Assembly (NCBI GenBank): GCA_037447655.1
Contig: JBBHKE010003515.1
Span: 1-30,472 of the forward strand
DNA length: 30,472 nucleotides
Reading direction: 5' to 3'
From: Zygnema cylindricum
Taxonomy: Eukaryota > Streptophyta > Zygnematophyceae > Zygnematales > Zygnemataceae
Position 1 is the first letter of the stretch. Each line of letters opens with the position of its first letter. Of this stretch, positions 29,538 through 30,472 are shown one piece after another. The position numbers were made by a program, and so were the translations under genes. The notes under the pieces are model-generated. The model was not told where the DNA came from, made no database searches, and saw nothing but the letters and a program-made list of their open reading frames with translations.

Positions 29538-30472
29538 CTACACATGAAAGAGAGACAAGAACTAAAAATCATCGCGTGAATACAAACGTCGATGCACCAC
29601 CGCCTTCACGACATAATAGTAAAAACTCCGCGAGCGGTAAAACAGAAAACCCCGTACTGCTTAAGCCCGTGCAACATCTACCACAAAAATCTCTAAACAT
29701 TCGAAAGTGCCTAGGAGGGTAGGGTTGGAGGAGAAAGAAGGGACGATGAAACCCCTAGACTTCGTAGAGAATTTAAACATTTGGAAAGGAGAAGCGTTCG
29801 CGATTGGTGAAGACTCGTCAAACTTATCATATGTAGAACCGAACGGAACAGCGGATGTGGAAGGTCATCTTCGTAATCTCAACGGATGGTTGGTGGGTAG
29901 TGACGAGGCAGGCTGTGCGACAGCAAGTAGAAGCGTTCGAGATTAGAAAGAGGTAATGAAAGAACATACGGCTTATGAAGGGGGTAAATTACTATGGCGA
30001 GTCGAAAGAGCCTTCAAAGAGCGTGCGAAACTAGCCGAATATCACACGATCGGGCATTACGGGATAGTTAAAACTGTCTGTTTTTTGAAGTGGTTAGAGG
30101 AGGCAAAGGAATAAGCTACAACGTTTTTGAGCATGTACGGATTCACTGTAAATCCGAACGAGGTTAAAAACATGTACAAAGTGTTGACTTATTTTAAAAA
30201 CGCTTCTTTTAACCCCGCGTTGAGATTTATAACGCATCTTGGTTGGGACACAACGGGGGGAAAGGGCCATGTAGGGCCAGAAAAAGGTTTAGGCTTGCTG
30301 ATGACAAACAAAATCGGGTTTTTTAGGGAGATAAACCTAGCCTCAGGTGCGTTCTTGGAAGAGAACCCGAATCAACCTCTCCCAGGCACGTTACCCTTAG
30401 GGTTACGAGAGTTGAAGAAGCGGTGTGGTCGAATTGTCGTCAATTCCCTTGCCGATTCGAAGACAAATTTTG
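29538..30472 (+). pseudogene. Unrecognised gene, 3' part after LTR insertion
   Basis: After the second target-site copy, the reading phase left at 28371 resumes at 29543 and is open to a TAG at 29720-29722. The coding phase then shifts near 29710 to the frame starting RRVGLEEKEG (29710). It continues to the window end with stops at 29944-29946 and about 30112. Visible parts: FVENLNIWKGEAFAIGED, LRNLNGWLVGSDEAG, LWRVERAFKERAKLAEYHT, FLSMYGFTVNPNEVKNMYKV, FITHLGWDTTGGKGHVGPEK, LPLGLRELKKRCGRIVVNS. This is globular, non-repetitive sequence and not copia or gypsy. I do not recognise the family. Three stops and one shift over about 900 bp suggest a fairly recent loss. Confidence 0.6.

Overview
This is nuclear DNA of a land plant. 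It is built almost entirely of nested, decaying LTR retrotransposons, one satellite array, and one unidentified broken gene. The evidence for a plant is the Ty1/copia gag and pol families with plant-type RNase H, a primer-binding site matching the anticodon arm of plant-type initiator tRNA-Met, a Ty3/gypsy integrase, and tRNA-derived SINE-like modules. Half-tRNA priming in copia is best known from Drosophila copia, Ty5 and Volvox Osser, so a non-flowering plant is possible, but the sequence does not settle this. No intact host gene was found. One assembly gap covers 17422-18365.

Layout. 1-194: end of a copia LTR that landed in a copia gag remnant (195-521). 872-5691: a second copia family ('D', minus strand) in head-to-tail, LTR-sharing form. 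Its pol is replaced by the 3' half of a gypsy element (about 2143-3945) that ends in a PHD finger. 5958-6252: a 5'-truncated LTR on the plus strand, facing the first LTR of the main array across 1.4 kb of unidentified AT-rich DNA.

7659-21904: the main array, three copia units (A, B, C) on the minus strand in the order LTR-internal-LTR-internal-LTR-internal(truncated). Each inner LTR serves both as 5' LTR of one unit and 3' LTR of the next. All pol genes are broken (stops, a shared RT frameshift, lost integrase Asp). 21905-22800: a diverged solo LTR. 22801-26459: about 40 copies of a 91-bp satellite with higher-order duplications. 26460-27320: the satellite monomer alternating with a longer spacer that ends in a strong hairpin. 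27434-27600: a SINE-like element.

27928-30472: an unrecognised plus-strand pseudogene split by a solo LTR (28372-29537). The reading frame resumes directly after the target-site duplication and runs off the window.

The most interesting shared signal is in the LTRs. Six LTRs from at least four diverged lineages (1-194, A/B/C, L0, S1, S2) share small RNA-like structures: a U3 hairpin with an invariant loop, a hairpin after the TATA box, a GGACTC/GAGTCC hairpin, and a terminal hairpin whose stem changes in compensating pairs. Several of them also carry a tRNA-like Pol III promoter in antisense.
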